Shown: piece by piece, positions 4,728 to 5,338 of the stretch
Numbering within the stretch: the stretch's first letter is position 1
Layout: each line of letters opens with the position of its first letter
DNA from: Flavobacterium sp.
Lineage (GTDB): Bacteria; Bacteroidota; Bacteroidia; Flavobacteriales; Flavobacteriaceae
Length of the DNA stretch: 5,338 bases
Reading direction: 5' to 3'
NCBI GenBank assembly: GCA_027483785.1
Contig: JAIXTU010000393.1
Location: 1-5,338, forward strand
The notes under the pieces: model-generated
The model's input: the letters and a program-made list of their open reading frames with translations, nothing else
Told to the model about the DNA's origin: nothing
Databases searched by the model: none
Translations under genes and position numbers: made by a program

Positions 4728-5338
4728 ATGATGTCAAAAATTTCTACGCCTCAAGCGGCAGCTGTTGCCGATTATATCTCAAACTGGCTGCTCGCCTATG
4801 CCAAGAACGCCAAAGTTAACGGATTTGTTGTAGGCGTATCGGGCGGAATCGATTCGGCGGTAACCTCAACACTTTGTGCACAAACTGGCTTGCCCGTTTA
4901 TTGCTTGGAAATGCCTATTCATCAGCACGAATCGCAGGTAAATCGCGCCGCAGAACACATTGATGCACTGATTAAAAAATACCCAAACGTATCGCGACAA
5001 TTGGTTGATTTAACTCCGGTTTTTGAAAGTTTTAAATCGGTCGTTACCCGAACCGATAATACTGCGACGGTTGATTTAAGCCTCGCCAACACCCGCGCGC
5101 GTTTACGAATGACAACGTTGTATTATTACGCCGGACTAACCCAAAGCTTAGTGGCAGGCACCGGAAACAAAGTCGAGGATTTTGGTGTTGGATTTTATAC
5201 CAAATACGGCGACGGCGGTGTAGATGTAAGTCCGATTGCTGATTTATATAAATCGGAAGTTTACGAATTAGGACGTTTGCTGGGCGTTCCGCAATCGATT
5301 TTAGAAGCTGCGCCTACCGACGGATTGTTTGGCGACAG
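4728..5338 (+). CDS. nadE: NAD synthetase, ammonia-type, N-terminal part (3' end outside the window)
   Basis: The frame is open from the double ATG at 4728/4731 to the right edge and encodes 203 residues, roughly three quarters of a family member of about 260-270. The enzyme amidates nicotinic acid adenine dinucleotide to NAD in the cytoplasm, using ATP. The N-type ATP-pyrophosphatase loop SGGIDS is at 38-43. Other family signatures are NTRARLRMTTLYYYA (121-135), GTGNKVEDFGVGFYTKYGDGG (144-164, with the substrate-contacting GTGN and KYGDGG), VSPIADLYKSEVYELGR (167-183) and PTDGLFGD at the edge. No N-terminal nitrilase-type glutaminase domain precedes it, so it should use ammonia directly. It diverges from gldB. 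Nothing in the visible part is broken. Confidence 0.96.
   Translation, partial: MMSKISTPQAAAVADYISNWLLAYAKNAKVNGFVVGVSGGIDSAVTSTLCAQTGLPVYCLEMPIHQHESQVNRAAEHIDALIKKYPNVSRQLVDLTPVFESFKSVVTRTDNTATVDLSLANTRARLRMTTLYYYAGLTQSLVAGTGNKVEDFGVGFYTKYGDGGVDVSPIADLYKSEVYELGRLLGVPQSILEAAPTDGLFGD

Noticed and set aside
1..5338. Search by eye for tRNA, rRNA, CRISPR arrays and known riboswitches.
   Set aside because: Nothing convincing was seen on either strand.

Overview
The window comes from the chromosome of a member of the Bacteroidota, most likely a flavobacterium. It carries the gliding genes gldB and gldC. It has lipoproteins with the charged, serine- and asparagine-rich start common in that group, promoter elements of the TAnnTTTG type, and mostly no Shine-Dalgarno sequences. 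The genus cannot be named from this sequence.

Left part (1-1735, all plus strand): the 3' end of an alpha/beta hydrolase gene, then a two-gene MNT nucleotidyltransferase/HEPN module, then the ribosome-assembly GTPase gene engB. The HEPN protein has the RX4HXY motif and the nucleotidyltransferase has GSX10DXD, so the pair matches the HepT/MntA (type VII) toxin-antitoxin family. The four genes are packed with a 5-base gap, a 4-base overlap and a 14-base overlap, so the toxin-antitoxin pair is threaded between two housekeeping genes.

Middle part (1746-3333): a minus-strand gene for a secreted lipoprotein of unknown function faces engB. Beyond it lies a stretch that was clearly rearranged. A 62-base copy of the 3' end of gldC (60 of 62 bases identical) sits 910 bases from the intact gene. 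Between the two copies are about 300 bases of AT-rich sequence with no recognisable gene, a membrane-anchored thioredoxin-like gene, and a strong terminator. The layout looks like a small cassette inserted into the 3' end of gldC. The displaced original end of gldC is still next to the lipoprotein gene, and the intact gldC now takes its last five codons and stop from the cassette, inside the terminator hairpin.

Right part (3313-5338): gldC and gldB overlap by 8 bases and form a minus-strand operon. Divergent from it is nadE, an ammonia-type NAD synthetase that runs off the right edge. The 91-base space between gldB and nadE holds a -7 promoter element for each direction, placed so that the two transcripts should cross at their 5' ends.

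The notable observations are the gldC-tail duplication with its cargo, the use of a terminator as coding sequence, and the toxin-antitoxin pair wedged into the hydrolase-engB operon.
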